Shown here: in pieces, positions 27,476 through 35,727 of the stretch
Position numbering within the stretch: the stretch's first letter is position 1
Layout of the letters: each line of letters starts with the position of its first letter
Source: Novosphingobium huizhouense
GTDB lineage: Bacteria; Pseudomonadota; Alphaproteobacteria; Sphingomonadales; Sphingomonadaceae
DNA: 64,000 nt
NCBI RefSeq assembly: GCF_020179475.1
Contig: NZ_JAILXZ010000001.1
Span: 434,001-498,000, forward strand
Reading direction: 5' to 3'
The notes under the pieces: generated by a model
What the model saw: the letters and a program-made list of their open reading frames with translations, nothing else
The model's database searches: none
Told to the model about the DNA's origin: nothing
Made by a program: the position numbers and the translations under genes

Positions 27476-27859
27476 TCAGGCGGGCGCGCGCTCGCGCAGC
27501 AGGGGGACGAGGCGCGCGAGCGAGACCACCACCACGATCGCGACCGTATCGGCCACCCAGTCGCGAATGTCGCAATCGCGGTGGAGCGCCGGGATCGACT
27601 GCACGACCTCGATCAGCGCGCCGAGAAACGACAGCCGCTCGACGATCCGCAGGCGCGGCATCTGCGGGAAGGCGATCACGGCAAGCAGCGAGAGCGTGGC
27701 GAAGGCGATGATGTGCTCGACCTTGTCGCCATAGCCGTCCATCGGCATCGCCGGCGGCTTGGGCAGCACGGCCATGACCACCGCGAATGCCGCAGCCAGC
27801 CAGAAGGCCCCCTGGCCGGCCAGCATCATCGTCCGGCGAATCCTGTCGCGCTGCACCAT
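27476..27859 (-). CDS. VanZ-like membrane protein
   Basis: A 127-residue protein with about four hydrophobic helices. The VanZ-like signature GYGDKVEHIIAFATLSLLA and IEVVQSIPALHRDCDIRDWVADTVA fits the family pattern of charged residues between helices. The function of such proteins outside glycopeptide resistance is unknown. The ATG is at 27859, divergent from nagZ with 126 bp between starts. The name comes from one family member and does not imply antibiotic resistance here. Confidence 0.8.
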   Translation of the reverse strand: MVQRDRIRRTMMLAGQGAFWLAAAFAVVMAVLPKPPAMPMDGYGDKVEHIIAFATLSLLAVIAFPQMPRLRIVERLSFLGALIEVVQSIPALHRDCDIRDWVADTVAIVVVVSLARLVPLLRERAPA

Positions 27860-27985
27860 GGCGCGCGGATTGCCGCAGACGGCCAGCGCGAGCAAGCGAA
27901 AGCGATTCTGCCCGGCGCCCCTTTCCCCAGCCTTGGCCGCAGCAGTGCTTGCAAAGCCGCGGAAACTGGCCGAATCCCCTTCGCC

Positions 27986-29014
27986 ATGCTGCCAGCCATC
28001 TTCGGCCTGTCCGGCCCTGCCCTGACCGACGACGAGCGCGCCTTCTTCCGCGAGGCCGATCCTGCCGGCTACATCCTGTTCGGCCGCAACGTCGAAAGCC
28101 GGGCGCAGCTGCGCGCGCTGACCGACGATCTGCGCGCGCTTCACGGACGCGCGCGCACGTTCATCTGCATCGACCAGGAAGGCGGCCGCGTCGCGCGGAT
28201 GAAGCCGCCGGTGTGGGCGGCCTATCCGCCCGGCGAGCGCTTCGACCGGCTGTGGGACACGGCGCCCGCCAGCGCGATCGAGGCGATGCGCGCCAATGCC
28301 CATGCGCTGGGACTCGACCTTGCCGAAGCGGGGATCAGCGTCGACTGCCTGCCGCTGCTCGATGTCCGCGCGCCGGGCGCGCACGACGTGATCGGCGACC
28401 GGGCGCTGGGCGCGGAGCCGCTGCGCGTCGCCGCGCTCGGCCGCGCCGCGCTCGACGGGCTGGCGCGCGCGGGCGTGATGGGCGTGGTCAAGCACATGCC
28501 CGGCCACGGACGCGCGATGGCCGACAGCCACAAGGAACTGCCCACCGTCTCCGCCCCGGCCGAGGAGCTCGAGCGCGACCTGCAGCCGTTCCGCGCGCTC
28601 AAGGACGCCGCGGTGGGCATGACCGGCCACATCCGCTTCACCGCGTGGGATGCCGACAACCCGGCGACCCATTCGCGCTTCGTGATCGAGCACATCATCC
28701 GCGAGCGGATCGGGTTCGACGGCCTGTTGCTGACCGACGACCTCGACATGCAGGCGCTCGGCGGCAGCGTGCCCGAGCGCGCCGCCCGCGCACAGGCCGC
28801 GGGCTGCGACATCGCGCTCAACTGCTGGGCGAAGATGGACGACATGGTCGGCATCGCCGAGGCGCTCGCGCCGATGAGCGCGAGGACCGCCTCGCGGCTC
28901 GAACGCGCGCTCGCCCCGACCGCGGCGTTCGACGGCGCCGCGGACGGCGCGGCGATCCTGGCGGACCAGGCCGCGCTGGCGGGCAAGCGCGACGCCCTGC
29001 TCGCGCTGGCGTGA
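27986..29014 (+). CDS. nagZ: Beta-N-acetylhexosaminidase
   Basis: A 342-residue GH3 enzyme. The N-terminal part holds CIDQEGGRVARM, the NagZ-specific KHMPGHGRAMADSHKELP (His-Asp catalytic dyad), and the nucleophile Asp in LLLTDDLDMQAL. It removes GlcNAc from anhydromuropeptides during cell-wall recycling in the cytoplasm. It starts a run of six plus-strand genes (nagZ-scpA-scpB-tatA-tatB-tatC). Its TGA overlaps the scpA ATG (TGATG). This gene order is common in alphaproteobacteria. Confidence 0.94.
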   Translation: MLPAIFGLSGPALTDDERAFFREADPAGYILFGRNVESRAQLRALTDDLRALHGRARTFICIDQEGGRVARMKPPVWAAYPPGERFDRLWDTAPASAIEAMRANAHALGLDLAEAGISVDCLPLLDVRAPGAHDVIGDRALGAEPLRVAALGRAALDGLARAGVMGVVKHMPGHGRAMADSHKELPTVSAPAEELERDLQPFRALKDAAVGMTGHIRFTAWDADNPATHSRFVIEHIIRERIGFDGLLLTDDLDMQALGGSVPERAARAQAAGCDIALNCWAKMDDMVGIAEALAPMSARTASRLERALAPTAAFDGAADGAAILADQAALAGKRDALLALA

Positions 29015-29856
29015 TGGACGCAGCGCCCCCGGCTCCGAGCCTGTTCGAGGGCGACGAGGCCTGGGACGCCCTGCCCGCGTCCGCCCCGGCCCGCGACGGC
29101 GACGCGCTCCACCTCGAGCTGGAGAACTGGGAGGGACCGCTCGACCTGCTGCTCGACCTTGCGCGGCGGCAGAAGGTCGACTTGCGCACGATCTCGATCC
29201 TCGAACTGGTCGACCAGTACCTCGGCTATATCGAGCGGGCCGAGGCGCTGCGGCTGGAGCTGGCGGCGGACTACCTGGTGATGGCGGCCTGGCTCGCCTA
29301 CCTCAAGTCGCTGCTGCTGCTGCCGCGCGATCCCGAAATGCAGCCGAGCCCGGAAGAACTCGCGCTGCGCCTGCAATTGCGGCTGCAGCGGCTGGGCGCG
29401 ATGCGCGAAGCCGGCGCGCGGCTGATGGCGCGCGACCGGCTGGGGCGCGACGTCTTCGCGCGCGGCGCGCCCGAAGGGCTGCGCGTCGACCGCCGCCACC
29501 GCTGGCAGGCCGACCTGTTCGACCTGATGCAGGCCTACGGCGTGGTCAAGGCGCGCACCGCACCGGTGGTCCACATAGTCCGCGAGCGGGCGGTGATGAC
29601 GCTCGATTCGGCGCTCGCGCGGCTTTCGGCGCTGCTTGGCGCGAGCCTCGACTGGCAGGACCTGCACAGCTTCCTTCCCTCGCGCGGAGAAGCGGGCTGG
29701 GAGGATCCGGCGCTGCGCCGCTCGGCGCTCGCCTCGAGCTTCGTCGCCGCGCTCGAGCTTGCCAAGCAGGGCAAGGCGGAGATCGCGCAGGACGAGACCT
29801 TCGGCCCGCTGCGCCTGCGCCGGGCGACAGGGGCTGCCGGAGCGGTGGCGGCGTGA
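29014..29856 (+). CDS. scpA: Segregation and condensation protein A
   Basis: A 280-residue kleisin. The N-terminal segment LHLELENWEGPLDLLLDLARRQKVDLRTISILELVDQYL is the classic ScpA/ScpB-binding and SMC-contact region, followed by YLVMAAWLAYLKSLLLLP. It bridges SMC heads in the Smc-ScpAB condensin that compacts chromosomes. The ATG shares a base with the nagZ stop; a GTG one codon upstream is possible. It overlaps scpB by 4 bases. Confidence 0.93.
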   Translation: MDAAPPAPSLFEGDEAWDALPASAPARDGDALHLELENWEGPLDLLLDLARRQKVDLRTISILELVDQYLGYIERAEALRLELAADYLVMAAWLAYLKSLLLLPRDPEMQPSPEELALRLQLRLQRLGAMREAGARLMARDRLGRDVFARGAPEGLRVDRRHRWQADLFDLMQAYGVVKARTAPVVHIVRERAVMTLDSALARLSALLGASLDWQDLHSFLPSRGEAGWEDPALRRSALASSFVAALELAKQGKAEIAQDETFGPLRLRRATGAAGAVAA

Positions 29857-30458
29857 CCCCGCCCGACGACCTAGCCCGCGCGGTCGAGGCCACGCTCTTC
29901 GCCAGCGACCGGCCGCTGACGCCCGAGGAGATTTCGCGCCACCTCGGCGGCGCGGCGGTGCGCGCGGCGCTGGTCGCGCTCCAGCGCGACTATGCCGGCC
30001 GCGGAGTGGAACTCGTCGAGCGCGGCGGGCGCTGGCACTTCCAGACCGCGGGCGACCTTGCCCACCTGTTGCGGCGCGAGACCGAGGACGTGCGGCGCCT
30101 GTCGCGCGCTGCGACCGAGGCGCTGGCGATCATCGCCTACCACGAGCCGGTGAGCCGCGCCGAGATCGAGGCGATCCGCGGGGTGCAGACCGCCAAGGGC
30201 ACGCTCGACGTGCTGATGGAAGCCGGCTGGGTGCGCGTCGCCGGGCGGCGCGAGGTGCCCGGCCGCCCGACGATCTATGCCACGACCAGCGAGTTCCTCG
30301 CCCACTTCGGCCTTTCCAGCCGGCGCGACCTGCCCGGGATCGACGAGTTGCGCGCCGCCGGCCTGCTCGATCCGGTGGATGACGCCTACGCGCTATTGAC
30401 GGGCGGCGAGGACGGCGACAGGGGGCGCGAGCCGGAAAAGGAAGACGAATCTTCCTGA
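29853..30458 (+). CDS. scpB: Segregation and condensation protein B
   Basis: A 201-residue ScpB. It has tandem winged-helix domains, with VEATLFASDRPLTPEEI at the N-terminus and the diagnostic RLSRAATEALAIIAYHEPVSRAEIEAIRGV in the middle. The charged C-terminal tail (EDGDRGREPEKEDESS) is probably disordered. It partners ScpA and Smc. The start is GTG 29853, overlapping the scpA TGA (GTGA), which indicates coupled translation. Confidence 0.94.
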   Translation: MTPPDDLARAVEATLFASDRPLTPEEISRHLGGAAVRAALVALQRDYAGRGVELVERGGRWHFQTAGDLAHLLRRETEDVRRLSRAATEALAIIAYHEPVSRAEIEAIRGVQTAKGTLDVLMEAGWVRVAGRREVPGRPTIYATTSEFLAHFGLSSRRDLPGIDELRAAGLLDPVDDAYALLTGGEDGDRGREPEKEDESS

Positions 30459-30515
30459 GCATTGCTGGCAAGTCGCGCGCCGATGTCCTATCTGGAGCGC
30501 GAAGGAGAATGTATA

Positions 30516-30764
30516 ATGGGTGGCCTTTCCCTACCGCACCTGATCATCCTTGCGCTGGTGGTCCTGATCCTGTTCGGCCGCGGCCGGATTTCCGAGATGA
30601 TGGGCGATTTCGGCAAGGGCATCAAAAGCTTCAAGCAGGGCATGAACGAAGAGACCGACCGGCCGGTGCCGCCGCCGCCGGCGCAGCTGTCGCAGGTCCC
30701 GCCGCCGGCGCCCGCCCCGCAGCCGGTTGCGGCCGAGCACCAGAACAACACGCCGTCCGCCTGA
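30516..30764 (+). CDS. tatA: Sec-independent protein translocase TatA
   Basis: An 82-residue protein. It has a short N-terminal TM helix ([18 protein letters not shown]), the [23 protein letters not shown] hinge plus amphipathic helix, and a Pro/Ala-rich disordered tail. This is the pore-forming or membrane-weakening subunit of the twin-arginine pathway. GAAGGAGAAT before the ATG at 30516 is a strong ribosome-binding site. The gene leads tatA-tatB-tatC. Confidence 0.93.
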   Translation: MGGLSLPHLIILALVVLILFGRGRISEMMGDFGKGIKSFKQGMNEETDRPVPPPPAQLSQVPPPAPAPQPVAAEHQNNTPSA

Positions 30765-30789
30765 TCCGGCGCGGCTCCAAGGCTAAGGC

Positions 30790-31239
30790 ATGTTCGACGT
30801 AGCGCCCTCGGAGCTGCTGCTGGTGGTGATCGTCGCGATCGTCGTGATCGGTCCCAAGGACCTGCCCATGGCGCTGCGCACGGCGGGCCGCTGGATCGGC
30901 CGCATCCGCCGCGTTTCCAACCACTTCCGCTCCGGGCTCGAGACCATGATCCGCGAGGCCGAGCTCGAGGAGATGGAGCGCAAGTGGAAGGAGCAGAACG
31001 CCGCGATCATGGCCGCGCACCCGCAGGGTGATCCCGCCGCGGGCCAGACGATCGAGGCCGCGCAGGACCAGACCGCGCCGGTCGATCCGCACGTCGCCGC
31101 ACACGCCCCGACCGCCGTTCCCGCCACCGCCGCCCCCGCCGCTGCCGCACCCACTTCCGCGGCACCGACCGCCGCACCGGCCACCCCCCCCGCGCTGCCC
31201 GCGCCCGCCGCGCCGGGGACGGCGCCCGAGGCGCCATGA
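30790..31239 (+). CDS. tatB: Sec-independent protein translocase TatB
   Basis: A 149-residue protein. The N-terminus MFDVAPSELLLVVIVAIVVIGPKDLPMALRTAGRW contains the TatB TM helix and the Gly-Pro hinge. A charged amphipathic helix follows, then a ~60-residue tail made almost wholly of Ala, Pro and Thr, presumably unstructured. TatB forms the signal-peptide receptor with TatC. It lies 25 bp after tatA and overlaps tatC by 4 bases (ATGA). Confidence 0.93.
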   Translation: MFDVAPSELLLVVIVAIVVIGPKDLPMALRTAGRWIGRIRRVSNHFRSGLETMIREAELEEMERKWKEQNAAIMAAHPQGDPAAGQTIEAAQDQTAPVDPHVAAHAPTAVPATAAPAAAAPTSAAPTAAPATPPALPAPAAPGTAPEAP

Positions 31240-32045
31240 TTCCGATCCGCGACATCGACGAGACGCAGGCGCCGCTGCTTGACCATCTGATCGAGCTGCG
31301 CACCCGGCTGCTGCGCTGCGTCTATGCGCTCGCGATCGCCTCGGCGGTCAGCTACTACTTCGTCGACCAGATCCTCGCGATTCTCGTCCACCCGCTCTCG
31401 ACCGCGTTTCCGGACGGTCATGGCAAGCTGATCTACACCAAGCTCTATTCGGCATTCTTCGTGAACCTGAAGGTCGCGCTGTTCGCAGGGTTCCTGTTCA
31501 GCTTCCCGGTCATCGCCAACCAGCTCTGGGCCTTCGTTGCGCCGGGGCTCTATGCGCGCGAGAAGAAGGCGTTCCTGCCGTTCCTGATCGCCACGCCGGT
31601 GCTGTTCGCGATGGGGGCGAGCCTTGCCTACTTCATCGTCATGCCGACCGCGTTCAAGTGGTTCATCGGCTTCCAGGGCGACAAGGGCGGGCTGCAACTG
31701 GAGGCGCTGCCAGGCATCGAGGAATATCTCGCGCTGGTGATGCAGTTCATCCTCGCCTTCGGGGTGAGCTTCCTGCTGCCGGTGCTGCTGATGCTGCTCA
31801 ACCGCGCCGGGATCATCACCCGCGACCAGCTGGTCGCGGCGCGGCGCTACGTCATCGTCGGGATCACCGCGCTCGCTGCGGTGATCACCCCGCCGGACGT
31901 TGTCAGCCAGCTGATGCTGGCGGTGCCGCTGCTGATCCTGTTCGAAGGCACGCTGGTAGTGATGCGCTTCGTCGAGAAGAAGGACGCCGAGGCGAAGGCC
32001 GCCGAAGACGCTGCTGGCGCAACTCTTCCGACCACCCTTCCCTGA
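31236..32045 (+). CDS. tatC: Sec-independent protein translocase TatC
   Basis: A 269-residue protein with six predicted TM helices. It has the conserved N-terminal LDHLIELRTRLLR and the FSFPVIANQLWAFVAPGLYAREKK loop, whose Glu and aromatic residues recognise the twin-arginine motif. It is the core receptor of the Tat translocon. The C-terminal tail (EKKDAEAKAAEDAAG) is charged. It ends the nagZ-to-tatC run; a hairpin at 32070-32095 without T-run lies downstream. Confidence 0.95.
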   Translation: MIPIRDIDETQAPLLDHLIELRTRLLRCVYALAIASAVSYYFVDQILAILVHPLSTAFPDGHGKLIYTKLYSAFFVNLKVALFAGFLFSFPVIANQLWAFVAPGLYAREKKAFLPFLIATPVLFAMGASLAYFIVMPTAFKWFIGFQGDKGGLQLEALPGIEEYLALVMQFILAFGVSFLLPVLLMLLNRAGIITRDQLVAARRYVIVGITALAAVITPPDVVSQLMLAVPLLILFEGTLVVMRFVEKKDAEAKAAEDAAGATLPTTLP

Positions 32046-32069
32046 GGCCTGGCGCGCTATGCGAAACGA

Positions 32070-32095
32070 GGGCGGAAAGCGACAGCCTTCCGCCC
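32070..32095. other. Hairpin between convergent tatC and amidohydrolase genes
   Basis: GGGCGGAA and TTCCGCCC pair across a short loop, 25 bp after the tatC stop. There is no T-run, so a role in termination is only possible. The rest of the 225-bp gap shows nothing recognisable. Confidence 0.4.
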
Positions 32096-32270
32096 CGTAG
32101 CGCACTCGTATCGTGATCCGGCCCGGCCCCGGGCGGAGCATGGGAGGGGGGGGATAAGCCCCGCCGGGTGGCCGCGCCGGACGCAGCAGGGGGAAGGTGG
32201 TCGCCGGTGCCCTGCCGCAACGCAGCGCCGGGGAACCGAAGCGCCCCGTCCGCCTTCCGCGTCGGCGGCC

Positions 32271-34004
32271 TTAACGGCCCTTGCGGGGTTTGGTTTCCGT
32301 TGCAGCCGATCCCGCAGCCGATCCCTTCGCGTCGGGATCGGACGAATCCCACACCTTGCCGCCGCCCACCCAGGTCTCCAGCACCGTGGTCTTGCGGATT
32401 TCGGCAGGCGAGGCCGTCATCGGGTCGGTATCGACGAAGATGAAGTCGGCGCGCAAGCCCGGCGCCAGCCTGCCGAAGCGGCTTTCGGCAAAGCCCGCAT
32501 AGGCCGCCTGGCTGGTGTAGCCGGCAAGCGCCGTCGCGCGATCGACCTTTTCCTGCGGCTGCCATCCGCCCGGAGGCGCGCCGTTCTCGTCCTCGCGGCT
32601 GATGGCGGCGGCGAATCCGGCCCAGGGGTCGGGCCTTTCGACCGGCGCGTCGGAGCCGAACGCGAGCGTGGCGCCGGTGCCCTTGAGCGATTTCCAGGCA
32701 TAGGCGCCCTTGAGCCGGTCCGCCCCGAGCCGGGCTTCGGCCATCAGCCGGTCCGAGGTCTGGTGCACCGGCTGCATCGAAGCGACGATGCCGCCGTTCG
32801 CCGCAATTCGCGCCATCGTCGGCCAGTCGGCGGGATCGACCACCTGGGCATGCTCGATGCGCCAGCGCCGGTCGCCCTTGTAGGTCTGGGTAAGATCGTC
32901 GATCGCGCCGAGCAGCACGCCGTTGCCGGCATCGCCGATGGCGTGGACGGCGACCTGGAAGTTGTCCATCGCGGCGCGGCTCATCAGGTTGCCGAGCTGC
33001 GTCTGGCTGAGCTGCGGCAGCCCGCGGGTGTCGGGCTTGTCAGCATAGGGCGCCTTGAGCCAGGCCCCGCGCGAGCCGAGCGCGCCGTCCATGTAGAGCT
33101 TCACGCCGTTGAGCCGCAGCCGGTCGGCATAAAGCCAGGGCGACGGCCCGGGGCCGCCGATCACCTTCATCGCATCGACGCCGCCCGCATAGGACATCAC
33201 CCGCACGTAGAGCTTGTTGGCGTCGCCCGCGCGGCGGAACGCCTGCCAGTCCTCGATGGTCGAGCCCATGTCGGCGACGGCGGTCAGGCCGTTGCGGATG
33301 AAGATGCGCTGGGCCGTCGCGAAGGCGAGATCGTAGTCGCGCGCGCTGGGCGCGGGAACGGCTGCGGAAACCAGCTCCTGCGCGGCATCGACGAGCACGC
33401 CTGCGGGCTTGCCGGCGGCATCCTTCTCGATCGAGCCGCCGGCGGGGGCCTTGCTGTCGGCGGTAACGCCCGCCGCCTTGAGCGCGGCGCTGTTGGCCCA
33501 GCCGGCGTGCCCGTCGACGCGTTCGAGCCAGACGGGCCGGTCGGGCACGATCATGTCGAGTTCGGCGGCGGTGGGGAAGCGGCCGAGCTTCCACTTCTCC
33601 TGGTTCCAGCCGCGCCCGACGATCCACGCGCGGTCGGGGTGCGCGGCGGCGAAGGCGCTGATCCGGTTGAGCGCATCGGCCAGCGACGCGGTGTCGGACA
33701 GGTCCAGAGTCAGCGCGGCGAAGCCGGTGCCGAAAACGTGAAGGTGAGCGTCGATCAATCCGGGAAGGAGGATGCGGCCCTTGCCGTCGATATGGAACTT
33801 GACGCCCTTCTTCGACGGCTTCTGCCCGGGGGCATAGACCGCCTTGATCGTGCCCATGTCGTCGAGGACCATCGCGCCGAGCGGCGTGACCGTGCCGTCC
33901 GCGGCAATCGTGTAGCCTTTGAAGTTGTCGACCAGGACGTCGGCGTGCGCCGGCACCGCGATGGTCGTGGCAAGGAGTGCAGGCAGGAGATCCTTCGGGT
34001 TCAT
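32271..34004 (-). CDS. Exported amidohydrolase (YtcJ-like, Amidohydro_3)
   Basis: A 577-residue metal-dependent hydrolase with an N-terminal signal peptide (MNPKDLLPALLATTIAVPAHAD). The core has LLPGLIDAHLHVFGTG (metal-binding HxH), RVDGHAGWANSAAL, QVAVHAIGDAG, IEHAQVV and AFGSDAPVERPDPWAGF, as in YtcJ/N-substituted formamide deformylase-type enzymes. The substrate is unknown. The signal peptide indicates periplasmic location. The start at ATG 34004 is chosen over one nine codons upstream because it gives the cleaner signal. Confidence 0.87.
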   Translation of the reverse strand: MNPKDLLPALLATTIAVPAHADVLVDNFKGYTIAADGTVTPLGAMVLDDMGTIKAVYAPGQKPSKKGVKFHIDGKGRILLPGLIDAHLHVFGTGFAALTLDLSDTASLADALNRISAFAAAHPDRAWIVGRGWNQEKWKLGRFPTAAELDMIVPDRPVWLERVDGHAGWANSAALKAAGVTADSKAPAGGSIEKDAAGKPAGVLVDAAQELVSAAVPAPSARDYDLAFATAQRIFIRNGLTAVADMGSTIEDWQAFRRAGDANKLYVRVMSYAGGVDAMKVIGGPGPSPWLYADRLRLNGVKLYMDGALGSRGAWLKAPYADKPDTRGLPQLSQTQLGNLMSRAAMDNFQVAVHAIGDAGNGVLLGAIDDLTQTYKGDRRWRIEHAQVVDPADWPTMARIAANGGIVASMQPVHQTSDRLMAEARLGADRLKGAYAWKSLKGTGATLAFGSDAPVERPDPWAGFAAAISREDENGAPPGGWQPQEKVDRATALAGYTSQAAYAGFAESRFGRLAPGLRADFIFVDTDPMTASPAEIRKTTVLETWVGGGKVWDSSDPDAKGSAAGSAATETKPRKGR

Positions 34005-34053
34005 CGACAAGCTTTCGTGCAGAAACTGCACGGACGCTAACCGATACGGCAGG

Positions 34054-34950
34054 TCAGGCCGAGCCCTTTTTGGGGAGGCGGCGGATGAGCGCGCTGGTGT
34101 CCTCGCGCCCGCCGCCGAGCGCCTGGACGTCGGCGTAGAACTGGTCGATCAGCGCGGTGGTCGGGACGCTCGCGCCGAGGCCGCGCGCCTCCTCGATGGC
34201 AAGGCCCAGGTCCTTGCGCATCCAGTCGATCGCGAAGCCGAAATCGAATTCGCCCTTGGCCATCGTGTGGAAGCGGTTGTCCATCTGCCACGACTGCGCC
34301 GCGCCGCCCGAGATCGCCTCGAACACCTTGTCGAGATCGAGCCGCGCCGCCTGCGCGAAGCGGATCGCCTCGGAAAGCCCGGCGAGCGTGCCGGCGATGC
34401 ACATCTGGTTGGCCATCTTGGCGGTCTGTCCCGCGCCCGACTTGCCGACGTGGACCACGCGCTTGGCATAGGCGGCGAGCACCGGCCGCGCCGCCTCGAT
34501 CGCCTGTTCGCTGCCGCCGCACATAATCGCGAGCGTGCCCGCCTCGGCGCCCGACTGGCCGCCGGTGACGGGCGCATCGACGCAGAGCAGTTCCTTGTCG
34601 CGGCCCTCCACCGCGATCTGGCGGGCGATGCGCGCCGAAACGGTGGTGTGATCGATGAACAGCGCCCCGCGCCGCGCGCCGGCGAACACGCCGGTGGGGC
34701 TGAGCACGACGTCGGCGAGATCGTCGTCGTTGCCGACGCAGGTGATCACCGCGTCGGCGCCCTCGGCCGCCTCGGCCGGCGTCGCGGCGACGCGCGTGGC
34801 GAGCCCCGGGTTTGCCGCCTGCCACGCCTCGGTGCGCGCGGGCGAGCGGTTGTAGATGGTCAGGCGATGGCCGGCCTTGCCGAGGTGGCGCGCCATCGCG
34901 CCGCCCATCACGCCAAGGCCGATCATCGATACGTTCAGCGGCTCGGTCAT
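34054..34950 (-). CDS. Beta-hydroxyacid dehydrogenase (3-hydroxyisobutyrate/tartronate-semialdehyde type)
   Basis: A 298-residue NAD(P)-dependent enzyme: Rossmann MIGLGVMGGAMARHL, then the substrate-binding DAPVTGGQSGAEAGTLAIMCGG and the catalytic Lys region GAGQTAKMANQMCIAGTLAGLSE, then MRKDLGLA. An Asn-Arg after strand 2 (IYNRSPART) suggests NADP preference (inference). Candidates are 3-hydroxyisobutyrate dehydrogenase, tartronate semialdehyde reductase or a succinic semialdehyde reductase-like enzyme; no neighbour decides. It lies 26 bp downstream of the SPOR gene. Confidence 0.87.
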   Translation of the reverse strand: MTEPLNVSMIGLGVMGGAMARHLGKAGHRLTIYNRSPARTEAWQAANPGLATRVAATPAEAAEGADAVITCVGNDDDLADVVLSPTGVFAGARRGALFIDHTTVSARIARQIAVEGRDKELLCVDAPVTGGQSGAEAGTLAIMCGGSEQAIEAARPVLAAYAKRVVHVGKSGAGQTAKMANQMCIAGTLAGLSEAIRFAQAARLDLDKVFEAISGGAAQSWQMDNRFHTMAKGEFDFGFAIDWMRKDLGLAIEEARGLGASVPTTALIDQFYADVQALGGGREDTSALIRRLPKKGSA

Positions 34951-34976
34951 TTCGGGTTCTCTTTCGCTCGCGCGGC

Positions 34977-35723
34977 TCAGCGCTTGACCTGGCACTTGAG
35001 GCCGCCCGACTGGAGCGCGTTGCACAACGCGTTGGCGCCGGCGACGTCGCCGGCCACCGCCTGCAGGCGATAGACCGTGCCGATGTCGGCGCGGCCTTCG
35101 ACGATGCGATGCGAAAGACCCTTGAGCGGTTCGTGGACGCTCGCGAGCTTGTTCCACGCCGCTTCGGCCGCGGCATTGCTCGAGAAGGCGCCAATCTGCA
35201 CGCCGACGCCCGATGCCGCAGGCGTTGCGGCGGGGGCAGCGGCAGCGGCGGGCGCAGGCGCCGAGGCAGCCGCGGCCGGGCGCGGCGCCGGGGCGGAGGG
35301 GGCGGCGCCGGCGCTGCCGGCGATCACCGCCGCGGGCTTGCCGCCTTCGCTCACGGTGAAGCTCGCATCGCCCGTGCCCTGGAAGGTCTTGCCCCCGGGA
35401 TCCTTGGGCGCAACCTTGTAGGGCTCGCGGCTCGCCTCGATCAGGCTGCCGTCCGCCGGCGCGCTGCTCGAGGAAGCGCGGTGCGACAGCCAGTAGATCC
35501 CGCCGACCAGCGCCACCAGCAGGAGCACGGCGAAGCCCGCGAACGCGAGCAGGCGGCCGGTGCCGTTGTCGATCGGTTCGTCGAGATCGACGTCGTCGGC
35601 GCTTTCGAGCCAGGGCAGGCGCTGCTCGTCGCCCAGCGCGAGGCGGTCGACGCCGCCGGCGGGATCATCCCCGGTCCGGTGATCGTCCCAATCGGTCCTG
35701 ACGCTTTCGCCCCCGCTCATCAT
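34977..35723 (-). CDS. SPOR domain-containing membrane protein
   Basis: A 248-residue protein with a cytoplasmic acidic N-terminus (~55 residues), one TM helix at about 58-79 (LLAFAGFAVLLLVALVGGIYWL), a long Ala/Pro-rich linker and a C-terminal SPOR domain (VGVQIGAFSSNAAAEAAWNKL ... YRLQAVAGDVAGANALCNAL). SPOR domains bind denuded glycan strands at the division septum. It lies 4 bp after argS, a neighbour pair often seen in alphaproteobacteria, and is probably co-transcribed with it. Confidence 0.88.
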   Translation of the reverse strand: MMSGGESVRTDWDDHRTGDDPAGGVDRLALGDEQRLPWLESADDVDLDEPIDNGTGRLLAFAGFAVLLLVALVGGIYWLSHRASSSSAPADGSLIEASREPYKVAPKDPGGKTFQGTGDASFTVSEGGKPAAVIAGSAGAAPSAPAPRPAAAASAPAPAAAAAPAATPAASGVGVQIGAFSSNAAAEAAWNKLASVHEPLKGLSHRIVEGRADIGTVYRLQAVAGDVAGANALCNALQSGGLKCQVKR

Positions 35724-35727
35724 CGTC

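Noticed and set aside
27476..27859. VanZ-like protein as a glycopeptide-resistance gene
   Set aside because: Only the fold family is shared; no vanA, vanH or vanX type genes occur and the organism appears Gram-negative.
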